64,000 bases of DNA, taken from NCBI GenBank assembly GCA_963701205.1, contig OY969575.1, forward strand, positions 2,121,535-2,185,534. Direction: 5' to 3'. Positions 8,535 through 16,125 of the stretch are shown one piece after another (the first letter of the stretch is position 1; each line of letters opens with the position of its first letter). The notes under the pieces are model-generated. The model did no database searches and was not told the origin of the DNA. It worked only from the letters and a program-made list of their open reading frames with translations. The stretch is from JALZKA01 sp963701205 (GTDB taxonomy: Bacteria; Actinomycetota; Thermoleophilia; Solirubrobacterales; 70-9). Both the position numbers and the translations under genes were made by a program.

Positions 8535-10218
8535 ATGACCCGCCTCTCCAGCTACTTCCTACCGACGCTGCGCGATGACCCGGCCGACGCAGAATCCACA
8601 TCGCATCGGCTGATGGTCCGGGCGGGCCTGGTGCGTCAGCTCGGTGCGGGGCTTTGGACCTGGTTGCCGGCCGGGTATCGCGTCATCCGCAAGGTGGAGG
8701 CGATCATCCGATCCGAGATGGACGGCATTGGCGGCCAAGAGGTGCTGGTTCCGATTCTGCAGCCAGCCGAGCTCTGGCAGCGTACGGAGCGCTACGGGAT
8801 CGACGAACTCATGAAGCTCGACGACCGCAAAGGTTCGCCGCACGTGCTCGCGATGACGCACGAGGAGGGCTTGACCTATCACGTGGCCCGCGAGGTTCGC
8901 TCCTACCGCGACCTGCCGTTGCTGCTCTACCAGCTTCAGATCAAGGAGCGCGACGAACCGCGGCCTCGTGCCGGTGTGCTCCGGACACGTGAGTTCACGA
9001 TGAAGGACGCCTACTCCTTCGACCGCGACGAAGAGGGCCTATCGGTCGTCTACGAGCGCAACCGGGCCGCGTACACCCGGGTTTTCGATCGCGCCGAGCT
9101 TGATTGGTATGAGGTCGAGGCCGACGTCGGCATGATGGGCGGCTCCGGCGCCCACGAGTACATGGCTCCCTGCGCCGCCGGCGAGAATGAAGTCGCCCTT
9201 GCCCCCGGCTACGCCGCCAACGTCGAAGTGGCGAGCGCGCAGGCGCAATCCGTTGACCTCCCACCACCGCTGGACGCACCACGCGAGGTGCCGACCCCGG
9301 GATTGACCAGCGTGGCCGAAGTGGGGGAGGCCCTTGGCGTCGCCACGGGCGCGTTGATCAAGGCGATTCCGGTCGTCGCAGACGAGCGCGGACTCATCAT
9401 GGTCTTGGTCCGCGGCGATCACCGCCTGAACGAGATCAAGTTGCGAAACGCTCTGGGCGAGGGCTTTCGCCAAGCCCGTCCCGATGAGATCGACGAGCGC
9501 ATCGGGCCAACCGGCTTTATCGGACCGGTGGGGACCGAGATTCCGGTGATCAAGGACCTCGCCATCACCGGAGAGGGCTACGTATGCGGCGCCAACGGCC
9601 CGGACCGGCACCTCATCGGCGTTGTACCTGGGCGCGATTTCACATTTTCCGAGCGTTGACGTGCGCGCGGTCGAGGAAGGCGACACAGCCCCGGGCGGCG
9701 GACGCATCCGGGTCGAACCCGCGATCGAGGTCGGCAACATCTTCAAACTCGGGACGCGGTACTCGGATCCGCTCGGGGCCACCTACCTGGACGAGTCAGG
9801 CACAGAGCGGGCGATCGTAATGGGGAGCTACGGGATCGGCCCGGCCAGGATCGTGGCCGCGACCATCGAACAGCGCGCGGACGACAAGGGAATCGTCTGG
9901 CCGCGGTCGCTCGCCCCCTGGGATTTGGAACTCGTGAGCTTGGGGCGCTCGGGCGACGAGACGGTCGCCGCGGCCGAGTCGCTGTATGAGGAACTCGCCC
10001 AAACGGGAATGGAGGTGCTGTTCGACGATCGCGAGGCAGGCGCCGGGGAGAAGTTGACGGACGCCGAGCTCTTAGGGCTCCCGCTGCGAGTCGTCGCTGG
10101 CAAGCGCGGCCTCGCGGCCGGAGAACTGGAGGCGCAGACACGGGCGTCTGGCGCCGACCATACGATTCCGCTGGAAGGCGCAGCGGCCGCGATCGCCGAG
10201 CTGCTCGACCGGACTTAG
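8535..10218 (+). pseudogene. proS: Prolyl-tRNA synthetase (bacterial type), interrupted by one-base frameshift
   Basis: Class II aminoacyl-tRNA synthetase that charges tRNA-Pro. Part one has motif 1 (GLWTWLPAGYRVIRKVE), motif 2 (YQLQIKERDEPRPRAG, then REFTMKDAYSFD) and the inserted YbaK-like editing domain, and breaks at TGA 9657-9659. Part two resumes in the next frame with FPSVDVRAVEEGD, IFKLGTRYSDPLGATY, motif 3 (GSYGIGPAR) and the anticodon-binding domain. Deleting one T from the run 9645-9648 gives a continuous 560-residue protein, the normal length of the YbaK-containing form. The gene is essential and no second copy is visible here, so a sequencing error is the likely cause. Confidence 0.92.
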
Positions 10219-10328
10219 CTGCGATGGCCGGTGAGCCACGACCAAGCAACCGACGCCTCTCGCTCCGGCGTCTGGTTGGTCTGGATCGCTCGGGGCCGTT
10301 GCCTTCGCAAACGCGTGCGGGTGCACCC

Positions 10329-10880
10329 ATGCGCCCCTTTACCCTGCCGAACCTGGTCGGGTACCTGCGCCTGGTCTCGATTCCGATCTTCCTTTACGTG
10401 GCGCTTTCCTCCGACGACGGGCGCGTGGCCGGCGCCACCTTGCTCTACCTCTGGATCACCCTCGGTGATTACATCGACGGCTTCCTGGCTCGCGCCACCG
10501 GGCAGTACTCACGGATGGGCGCGCTGCTCGACCCCTTCGTCGACAGGCTTTCTGCCCTCGCAGGGGCTGCCGTCAACTGGCATTTTGAGTTCTTGCCCCG
10601 TTTCTCGCTTGTGATCCTGGCCCTGCGCGAGTTGGCCACCGTGATCCTTGCCCGCATGGCACTGCGCCGCGGTATCGACCTGGAGATCAGCTGGGTTGGG
10701 AGGGTCGGCACCCTGTTCACCTTTGGCGGGTTGTTCTGGTCGCTTGTCTTCGACCACTGGATCACAGTTGTGATGTTCGCAATTGGAGTCGGGCTGGGGA
10801 TCATCGCGACGACGGCATACGTGATCGCGGCGCGTCGGCGCCTGCGCCAACTCCGGGACGCGGCCGACGCCCAGAACTAG
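10329..10880 (+). CDS. pgsA: CDP-alcohol phosphatidyltransferase, PgsA-like
   Basis: Membrane enzyme transferring the phosphatidyl group of CDP-diacylglycerol to an alcohol, most likely glycerol 3-phosphate in phosphatidylglycerol synthesis. The 183-residue protein carries the complete family motif DG(x2)AR(x8)G(x3)D(x3)D: DGFLARATG, then MGALLDPFVD (about residues 43-65). Several hydrophobic helices follow. The ATG at 10329 gives MRPFTLPNLVGYLRLVSIP, the normal N-terminus. An in-frame ATG at 10224, 5 bases after proS, would add 35 Arg/Ser/Pro-rich residues not expected in the family. Other alcohols (inositol phosphate) cannot be excluded from sequence alone. Confidence 0.85.
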   Translation: MRPFTLPNLVGYLRLVSIPIFLYVALSSDDGRVAGATLLYLWITLGDYIDGFLARATGQYSRMGALLDPFVDRLSALAGAAVNWHFEFLPRFSLVILALRELATVILARMALRRGIDLEISWVGRVGTLFTFGGLFWSLVFDHWITVVMFAIGVGLGIIATTAYVIAARRRLRQLRDAADAQN

Positions 10881-11004
10881 ATTCGATCGGCCCTGAGGTG
10901 CACGCTCTCCGCCAAACGCTAAAGCTCAACTTGAACTTGGGCGAAGGGATGTAAACTCGCTGACTCAGACGTCTGGCCAAGGCGGCGTCGGCGATGCGAA
11001 CCTC

Positions 11005-11010
11005 GAGGAG
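11005..11010 (+). promoter_or_regulatory. Ribosome binding site deciding the RsiG-like start
   Basis: GAGGAG lies 7 bases before ATG 11018, while the earlier in-frame ATG at 10994 has no such sequence. The start at 11018 is therefore preferred. Confidence 0.6.
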
Positions 11011-11017
11011 CGGCAGA

Positions 11018-11311
11018 ATGCAACACGATCAAGCTTTTCCCGATATCGGCTCGATGAATGACGAGGAGCTGAAACGCATGATCGATCAGCTCACCGAGGA
11101 AGAGCGAGAGGTCTCGTACCGCCGCCGAGTCCTACACGGGCAGATCGATTTGATGCGCGCCGAACTCGTCAACCGACTGAAGAGCAAACGTGACGGCGGG
11201 CAAAGCCTGCTGAGCGGCTCCGACGTCACCAGGCTCACGGAGATCTTGCTTGGCAAGATTCCCTCGACGCCCGCGCCCGATGAAGGCGAGGGCGGGGGAG
11301 CCGCAACCTGA
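11018..11311 (+). CDS. RsiG-like (aerial mycelium formation family) protein, putative c-di-GMP-responsive anti-sigma factor
   Basis: A small, charged, helical protein of 97 residues from the start chosen by its Shine-Dalgarno. Residues 13-62 look like a helical hairpin. Its second helix has E29-x3-S33-x2-R36-x3-H40-x3-D44, within EEREVSYRRRVLHGQIDLMR. This matches the E(X)3S(X)2R(X)3Q(X)3D c-di-GMP signature of Streptomyces RsiG, the anti-sigma factor of WhiG, except that His replaces Gln. Only one copy of the motif is present, as in the homodimeric Rubrobacter RsiG, whereas Streptomyces has two. Its TGA overlaps the next ATG (TGATG), so it is co-translated with the FHA protein. No WhiG/FliA-type sigma gene is in the window. 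Family assignment is from motif recognition. Confidence 0.72.
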   Translation: MQHDQAFPDIGSMNDEELKRMIDQLTEEEREVSYRRRVLHGQIDLMRAELVNRLKSKRDGGQSLLSGSDVTRLTEILLGKIPSTPAPDEGEGGGAAT

Positions 11312-11781
11312 TGGCGGTCCACTGCCCAGAGTGCGGGTTCGTCAACCCCGCAGGCGCCAATTACTGCCAGAAATGCGGCGCGTACCTCGGCCGGCCCGAG
11401 GGAGCGGACGAGCCGACGACGATGACCTACAAGGTCGATGAGACCGGCGAGTACACGGTTATCGATATTGAGGAAGAGGTACACGACGCCGGCGCCGCGC
11501 TGGTCATTCGCTCTGGCGGAGGCAGGGCGGGCGAGAGCTTCCCAGTCGCCGGCGAGCGGATCTCGATCGGACGCACCCCGGATGCTGCGGTCTTTCTCGA
11601 CGACGTAACGGTCTCACGCAACCACGCGCTGCTGGTACGTCGCCAGGATGGCTTCTACATCGACGATCTTGGCTCGCTGAACGGAACTTATGTAAACCGC
11701 AAGCGCATCGAGTCGCATCGCCTCGAGGACGGCGATGAAATTCAGATCGGCAAGTACAAGCTGAGCTACTTGGAGCGCTGA
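11311..11781 (+). CDS. Zinc-ribbon FHA domain protein (GarA/OdhI-like)
   Basis: This 156-residue cytoplasmic protein has three parts. A zinc ribbon with CPECG and CQKCG lies at residues 5-23. An acidic linker contains adjacent threonines (DEPTTMTY, about 33-40). A C-terminal forkhead-associated domain (about 64-154) has GERISIGRTPDA, VSRNHALL and LGSLNGTYVNRKRI, the phosphothreonine-binding loops. In GarA/OdhI a Thr-Thr motif just before the FHA domain is phosphorylated by PknB/PknG and then bound by the same FHA domain; the linker here suggests a similar switch, by inference. The gene lies between the RsiG-like gene and a MerR regulator. Three AT-rich codons at 11688-11698 coincide with a repeated 11-mer. 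Confidence 0.85.
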   Translation: MAVHCPECGFVNPAGANYCQKCGAYLGRPEGADEPTTMTYKVDETGEYTVIDIEEEVHDAGAALVIRSGGGRAGESFPVAGERISIGRTPDAAVFLDDVTVSRNHALLVRRQDGFYIDDLGSLNGTYVNRKRIESHRLEDGDEIQIGKYKLSYLER

Positions 11782-11786
11782 GGGAG
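11781..11786 (+). promoter_or_regulatory. Ribosome binding site deciding the MerR start
   Basis: AGGGAG lies 8 bases before ATG 11795. The in-frame GTG at 11786 overlaps it and is therefore unlikely to be the start. Confidence 0.5.
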
Positions 11787-11794
11787 TGACGTTG

Positions 11795-12550
11795 ATGACC
11801 GCCAAAACGAGCGACCGCACCGAATCCGGCAAGCGCCCGCGCGAGGACTCGCGGCCCCGAAAGGCACTCACGATCGGCGCGGTCGCGAAGATCCTGAGCC
11901 AGGAGTTCGACGATATAACGATCTCCAAGATCCGCTACCTGGAGGACCAAAAGCTTCTGGCGCCGCGCCGGACGCCCGGCGGTTACCGGCTCTACAGCCA
12001 GGCTGATGTCGAACGCTTGCAGGCAATCCTGCGGATGCAGCGTGACGAGTTCTTGCCGCTGCGCGTTATTCGCCAGGAACTTGCGACGGGCGCCTTTGAC
12101 GCCGACCGCAGGCCGGCGGCCGACATCGGGCAAAAGCGCCGCGCCTTGACGGTGGACTCGCAGGTCCAGACAATGTCAACCGACGAGCTTGTCGAGCAGT
12201 CGGGCATCAGCCCTGAGTTTCTGCGCGAACTGGCTGAGTTCGGGGTTCTTGAGCCCAATCGCCGCGACGGCCGGGTCAGCTTTGACGAGACGGACCTTGA
12301 AATCGCTCGCGCCGCCGCGGAGCTGGCCCAGCACGGTGTGGCCGCCAGGAACCTGAAGGTGTTTCGCACGTCGGCCGACCGTGAAGCCGCCCTTCTTGAG
12401 CAGCTCCTTGGCGCGTCACTCAGCTCCCGCAGCCAGGCCCGCCGTCGCGAAGCCGTCGAGAATTTGGAGAACCTGGCTGCCGTCTGTGGCCACCTCAAGC
12501 AACTGCTGCTCGTTCGCGACCTTCGGCGGCTGAAGGGCGCGGAGGAGTGA
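11795..12550 (+). CDS. MerR-family transcriptional regulator (FtsR-like)
   Basis: A 251-residue DNA-binding regulator. The MerR winged helix-turn-helix spans about residues 26-95, with LTIGAVAKIL, ISKIRYLEDQKLL and RTPGGYRLYS. The insertion QEFDDITIS between the first two helices is typical of the actinobacterial FtsR-type subgroup, which follows an FHA gene in many actinobacteria. A second HTH-like segment (TDELVEQSGISPEFLRELAEFGVL, split here by description only) lies near residue 130. No metal-binding cysteines are present, so it is not a metal sensor. It is probably in one operon with the two genes upstream; targets are unknown. Confidence 0.82.
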   Translation: MTAKTSDRTESGKRPREDSRPRKALTIGAVAKILSQEFDDITISKIRYLEDQKLLAPRRTPGGYRLYSQADVERLQAILRMQRDEFLPLRVIRQELATGAFDADRRPAADIGQKRRALTVDSQVQTMSTDELVEQSGISPEFLRELAEFGVLEPNRRDGRVSFDETDLEIARAAAELAQHGVAARNLKVFRTSADREAALLEQLLGASLSSRSQARRREAVENLENLAAVCGHLKQLLLVRDLRRLKGAEE

Positions 12551-12572
12551 CGCGCGGTCTCGCGGGCTGAGC

Positions 12573-13034
12573 ATGCCCCGGGTCACCCGTGCACGGACGA
12601 TCCGGACCGACGCCGGCCGGGTCTGGGATCTGATCTCCGATCCCCACTCGATGCCGCGCTGGTGGCCGCGCACGCGCCGGGTCGAGGCCGTTGACGGCAA
12701 GGGCGCTCGGGCGCGCTGGACCGCGGTGCTGGAGACCGATCGAGGCGCGACGGTGCGGGCAGACTTTCGTTGCACGCATCAAACCAATGGCCGGCGCTTC
12801 GTTTTCAGCCAGGACATCGCCGATACGCCCTTCGAGCGCGTCCTCCAGGAGGCATCGGTAGAGGTCCTCGTCAGCGAGGAGAGCGGGGGGACCCGGGTGA
12901 GCCTGACCAGCAACGAAGCCCTGCGGGGCCTCTCGCGTCTCGGCGGCGGCCTGATGCGCGGCGCCGCACGCCGCCGGCTCGACGAAGCGCTAACCGGAAT
13001 CGAGCGCGCGCTGGTGGCCGAGGTCGAGGCGTGA
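12573..13034 (+). CDS. SRPBCC/START-like domain protein
   Basis: A 153-residue cytoplasmic protein with the polyketide-cyclase/START-like fold. The N-terminal strand and helix TIRTDAGRVWDLISDPHSMP and the WWPRTRRVEAV that follows are typical, and a long amphipathic C-terminal helix (residues 115-150) ends the fold. Members bind hydrophobic ligands; the ligand here cannot be read. It starts 22 bases after the MerR gene and overlaps the following flavoenzyme by four bases (GTGA), so it may serve that enzyme. Confidence 0.7.
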   Translation: MPRVTRARTIRTDAGRVWDLISDPHSMPRWWPRTRRVEAVDGKGARARWTAVLETDRGATVRADFRCTHQTNGRRFVFSQDIADTPFERVLQEASVEVLVSEESGGTRVSLTSNEALRGLSRLGGGLMRGAARRRLDEALTGIERALVAEVEA

Positions 13035-14659
13035 GCGATTACCGCGCCATGTCCTGGTGCGGTTGGGGCGATCCGGCTGAGCGGGTGCCGCTCGGCGAGC
13101 GGGCGCAGGCGATGCTCGCTGAAGAGCTGCCCGGAGCCGAGCCCGACCTGCCCGCACCCATCGAGAGTGTAAGCCTGCCGGAGGCCGCCAAACTGCCGGA
13201 ATCCCTGGCCGCTTTCGCCGTCAGCACGGAGCGGCTGGACCGGCTCCGCTTTGCCGCGGGCAAGAGCTACCCCGACCTCGTGCACATGCGATCGGGCCGA
13301 ATCCGCGACGCACCCGATGCCGTCGTTTCGCCACGGGATGGGGCCGAGCTTGCGGCGATTCTGAGCGCATGTGCTCGCGACGGCGTGGCCGTCGTGCCGT
13401 TTGGAGGCGGCACCAGCGTGGTCGGCGGCGTGAATCCGCAGTCCGGTTCGCACTCGCGCGTGATCGCTTTGGACCTGGGGAAGCTCGACCACTGCAGCGT
13501 CGATGAGCGCTCCCAGACGGCCCGGCTCGGCCCGGGACTGCGCGGTCCCGAGGCGGAAGCCGCCCTCGCCAGCAGCGGGTTCACGCTCGGTCACTTCCCG
13601 CAGTCATTTGAGTACGCAACCATCGGCGGATTTGCCGCAACCCGATCGGCAGGCCAGGCTTCGGCCGGCTACGGGCGCTTTGACGAGTTGGTGACGGCGG
13701 TCGCCATGGAAGCCCCTGCCGGCCCGATTGAGACGCTGGCGACACCGCACACCGCCGCGGGGCCCGCCCTGCGCGAGCTGATCCTGGGATCAGAGGGCAC
13801 CCTTGGAGTCATCTCGGATGTGTCCGTGCGCGTCCGGCCGGTTCCTGCGGTCAAGCACTACGAGGGCTGGATCGCGGCCGATTTCGAGGCAGGCTCCGAG
13901 GCCATCCGAACACTTGCGCAGGCAGGCGCCCTGCCTGATGTCTGCCGGCTCTCGGATCGTGACGAAAGCCGGGTCTCGCTGGCAATGTCGAGTGCCGGTC
14001 ATATGACCCGTCGGCTGTTTGACTCCTACCTTGGCCTTCGCGGCCGCTCCGAAGGATCGATCGTGATCGCAGGATGGGAGGGGACATCCGATGACGTGGC
14101 GCGCCGACGCGCGGCGTCCGCAGCAATTCTGAGAGCCCACGGTGTCGTCGCGCTCGGCGCCGCACCAGGGCGGTCATGGGAACACGGGCGGTTTCGCGGT
14201 CCCTATCTGCGCGACGAGTTGATGGATCGCGGTTACTTCATCGAGACCCTTGAGACGTCCCATACGTGGAGCCGCTATCAGGAGCTATATGGTGCCGTTC
14301 GTGGCGCCATACGTGCCACGCTTGGCGCCGACGGGTCGCCGGCGATCGTGATGTGCCACCTGTCCCACGCCTACCGCGACGGCGCGTCGCTCTACTTCAC
14401 ATTCATCACGCCGCGAATCCCCGGTGGTGAACTGGGGCAGTGGCGAGCGGTCAAAAATGCTGCGTGCAACGCCATTGTCGCGCACGGTGGAACGATCACC
14501 CACCACCACGCTGTCGGCGCCGACCACGCGCCGTACATGGACGCAGAGGTCGGCGGACTGGGCATCGAAGCGTTGCGATCACTAAAGGATCGTCTCGACC
14601 CTGCAGCGATCATGAACCCGGGCAAACTCCTACCCGGCCATCCCTCAGCCGCCGGCTGA
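13031..14659 (+). CDS. FAD-linked oxidase, alkyldihydroxyacetonephosphate synthase-like
   Basis: This 542-residue flavoenzyme belongs to the VAO/AGPS group. The FAD-binding domain has VVPFGGGTSVVGGV (about residues 120-133), then FPQSFEYATIGGFAATRSAG and ILGSEGTLGVIS. The C-terminal cap domain has GTITHHHAVGADHAPYM (about 495-511), the multi-histidine active-site loop of alkyl-DHAP synthase, and ends with NPGKLLPG. AGPS makes ether-lipid precursors by replacing the acyl chain of acyl-DHAP with an alkyl chain. Bacterial relatives may have other roles, and no fatty acyl-CoA reductase is nearby, so the ether-lipid function is inferred. The GTG start overlaps the preceding stop; the 3' end overlaps the convergent gene by 15 bases. 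Confidence 0.85.
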   Translation: MSDYRAMSWCGWGDPAERVPLGERAQAMLAEELPGAEPDLPAPIESVSLPEAAKLPESLAAFAVSTERLDRLRFAAGKSYPDLVHMRSGRIRDAPDAVVSPRDGAELAAILSACARDGVAVVPFGGGTSVVGGVNPQSGSHSRVIALDLGKLDHCSVDERSQTARLGPGLRGPEAEAALASSGFTLGHFPQSFEYATIGGFAATRSAGQASAGYGRFDELVTAVAMEAPAGPIETLATPHTAAGPALRELILGSEGTLGVISDVSVRVRPVPAVKHYEGWIAADFEAGSEAIRTLAQAGALPDVCRLSDRDESRVSLAMSSAGHMTRRLFDSYLGLRGRSEGSIVIAGWEGTSDDVARRRAASAAILRAHGVVALGAAPGRSWEHGRFRGPYLRDELMDRGYFIETLETSHTWSRYQELYGAVRGAIRATLGADGSPAIVMCHLSHAYRDGASLYFTFITPRIPGGELGQWRAVKNAACNAIVAHGGTITHHHAVGADHAPYMDAEVGGLGIEALRSLKDRLDPAAIMNPGKLLPGHPSAAG

Positions 14660-15640
14660 ACCGCCCTGACCGTCGGCTGCCGGGGCGGCCTGCAGCGGCT
14701 CGCTGTTTTGTAGAACCGTGCGACCCGGCTTTTTGATCACAAGCTCCTGCGCGTCCACGGCGTCCTGGATCGACTTCTGGACCGCTTCAATTGGCGCCAG
14801 CGAGACGTTCAGGTAGCGCATCCTCTGGACGACTGGAATCGCGGGCTGCGGGATCGCAAACCGATCGGCGAAAGCACCCTTGTTGTCTGGCCCGATGGGG
14901 GACAGGGGGTAGCCACGCTTCTCGTCAAAGAGGAACCACACGACATAGACCTGGCCATCGGGCGCTGGCTCGAGGTTCTCCAGGACGATGTCAATGTAGG
15001 GCTGATCGCCAGTGGTCAGGCCAACGATTCCCTGGCCCGTGGCGTCACCATTGCCAACGGCGGTCAGCTCAACGCGTTCAAGCTGTTGGGCGTCATCGGA
15101 TCGCAGCGACCCGTTGGCATCGGTGCTGGAGCTGTCGGCCGCCGGATCGTCGTCTCCGGAGAAGACGCCGGCAACGGCGAGCACAACGACCACCAGCGCA
15201 ACGGATCCGCCGCCAAGGAGGTAGCGGGCGCGATTGCCGAGGCCGCCGAGGCTCGGGACCTTGGCCGGCAGGGTGCGGCCTTTCGGCGAACCCGGCGTTG
15301 GCGCGCGGCGCGCGGGAGCGCCGGGCAGGGTCGGCAGGGCCGCTTCGGGGGAGATCTTCGCGAGTCCCGCCAGGATGCCCGCGGCCAGCGCGTGGTCGGC
15401 GTCGTCCTGGCGCAAATGGCGGACGGCGTCGGCGCGTCCAATTGGATCCGCCTGTCCAAGTAGGTAGTCGCTCAGGGCCACGTTGGCGTCTGGGTCGGCG
15501 CCACCGATCGCCTCGAGTCCCGACCGGGCGCGATCACGAACCTGGGATTCATCCAGGCCCAGCAGGTCGCTGAGATCCCCGTAGCTCTGACCGCCAAGCA
15601 GCAGTTCGAGGACAGCGGTCTGGTCAGGAGTGATCGACAT
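14645..15640 (-). CDS. Single-pass membrane protein: sigma-region-4-like HTH plus RskA-like exterior domain
   Basis: The 331-residue protein has an unusual layout. Residues 1-45 resemble a sigma-70 region 4 helix-turn-helix (QSYGDLSDLLGLDESQVRDR). A Pro/Ala-rich linker follows. One membrane helix, YLLGGGSVALVVVVLAVAGV, lies near 138-158. After an Asp/Ser-rich spacer the exterior domain carries VYVVWFLFDEKRGYPLSPIG and PQPAIPVVQRMRYLNVSL, similar to the C-terminal anti-sigma-K (RskA) domain. It could be a one-protein membrane signalling device, with the HTH either binding DNA or capturing core polymerase or a partner. No separate sigma gene is adjacent. It is divergent from the thioesterase and overlaps the oxidase gene tail to tail. 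Confidence 0.65.
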   Translation of the reverse strand: MSITPDQTAVLELLLGGQSYGDLSDLLGLDESQVRDRARSGLEAIGGADPDANVALSDYLLGQADPIGRADAVRHLRQDDADHALAAGILAGLAKISPEAALPTLPGAPARRAPTPGSPKGRTLPAKVPSLGGLGNRARYLLGGGSVALVVVVLAVAGVFSGDDDPAADSSSTDANGSLRSDDAQQLERVELTAVGNGDATGQGIVGLTTGDQPYIDIVLENLEPAPDGQVYVVWFLFDEKRGYPLSPIGPDNKGAFADRFAIPQPAIPVVQRMRYLNVSLAPIEAVQKSIQDAVDAQELVIKKPGRTVLQNSEPLQAAPAADGQGGSAGG

Positions 15641-15693
15641 CCATGCAAGCCTATGGAACTCCCTGCACGAGCCGCGCCATTAACCTCCGTTCG

Positions 15694-16125
15694 GTGACGA
15701 ATTCGCAGCAGTATGGGGAGGACGGCCCGAGCGCAATGATCGGACTCGTCTACGACGAGGTGACCGACGACAGGGTGCGTGCCCACGTCCCGCTGAGCCC
15801 GGTCGTTCTGCAGCCGTATGGAATCGTTCACGGGGGTATTCACTCGCTTATTGCCGAGACAATCTGTTCGAGCGCTACCGGCCTCGCCGTCATACCAAAG
15901 GGGATGATTGCGATGGGCCAGTCGAACTCCGCGACCTTCCTGCGCCCGATCAGCGCGGGCACCATTCATGCCACCGCCACCAGGCGTCATGCCGGCCGGA
16001 CGACCTGGATCTGGGACTGCGACCTGAGCGACGACGAGGGTCGGATCTGCGCGATGGTCCGGATGACCGTCGCGGTTCGCCCAGCCCCCAGCCAGGAACC
16101 CTCGGCAGGGAAGGCCGCGGACTAG
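15694..16125 (+). CDS. PaaI-type hotdog thioesterase
   Basis: A 143-residue acyl-CoA thioesterase of the PaaI/4HBT hotdog family. The catalytic helix begins QPYGIVHGGIHSLIAET (about 38-54), with the HGG motif. The core strand GQSNSATFLRPISAGTIHA follows. The GTG at 15694 is preferred. The upstream in-frame ATG at 15643 would leave 2 bases to the divergent gene and add 17 residues that do not look like the family. Its stop shares a CTAG with nadE. The substrate is unknown; aromatic or long-chain acyl-CoA would be typical. Confidence 0.85.
   Translation: MTNSQQYGEDGPSAMIGLVYDEVTDDRVRAHVPLSPVVLQPYGIVHGGIHSLIAETICSSATGLAVIPKGMIAMGQSNSATFLRPISAGTIHATATRRHAGRTTWIWDCDLSDDEGRICAMVRMTVAVRPAPSQEPSAGKAAD

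Noticed and set aside
10931..10957. TTGAAC and TAAACT upstream of the RsiG-like gene as a sigma-70 promoter
   Set aside because: The spacing is only 15 bases and the -10 is poor; too weak to list.
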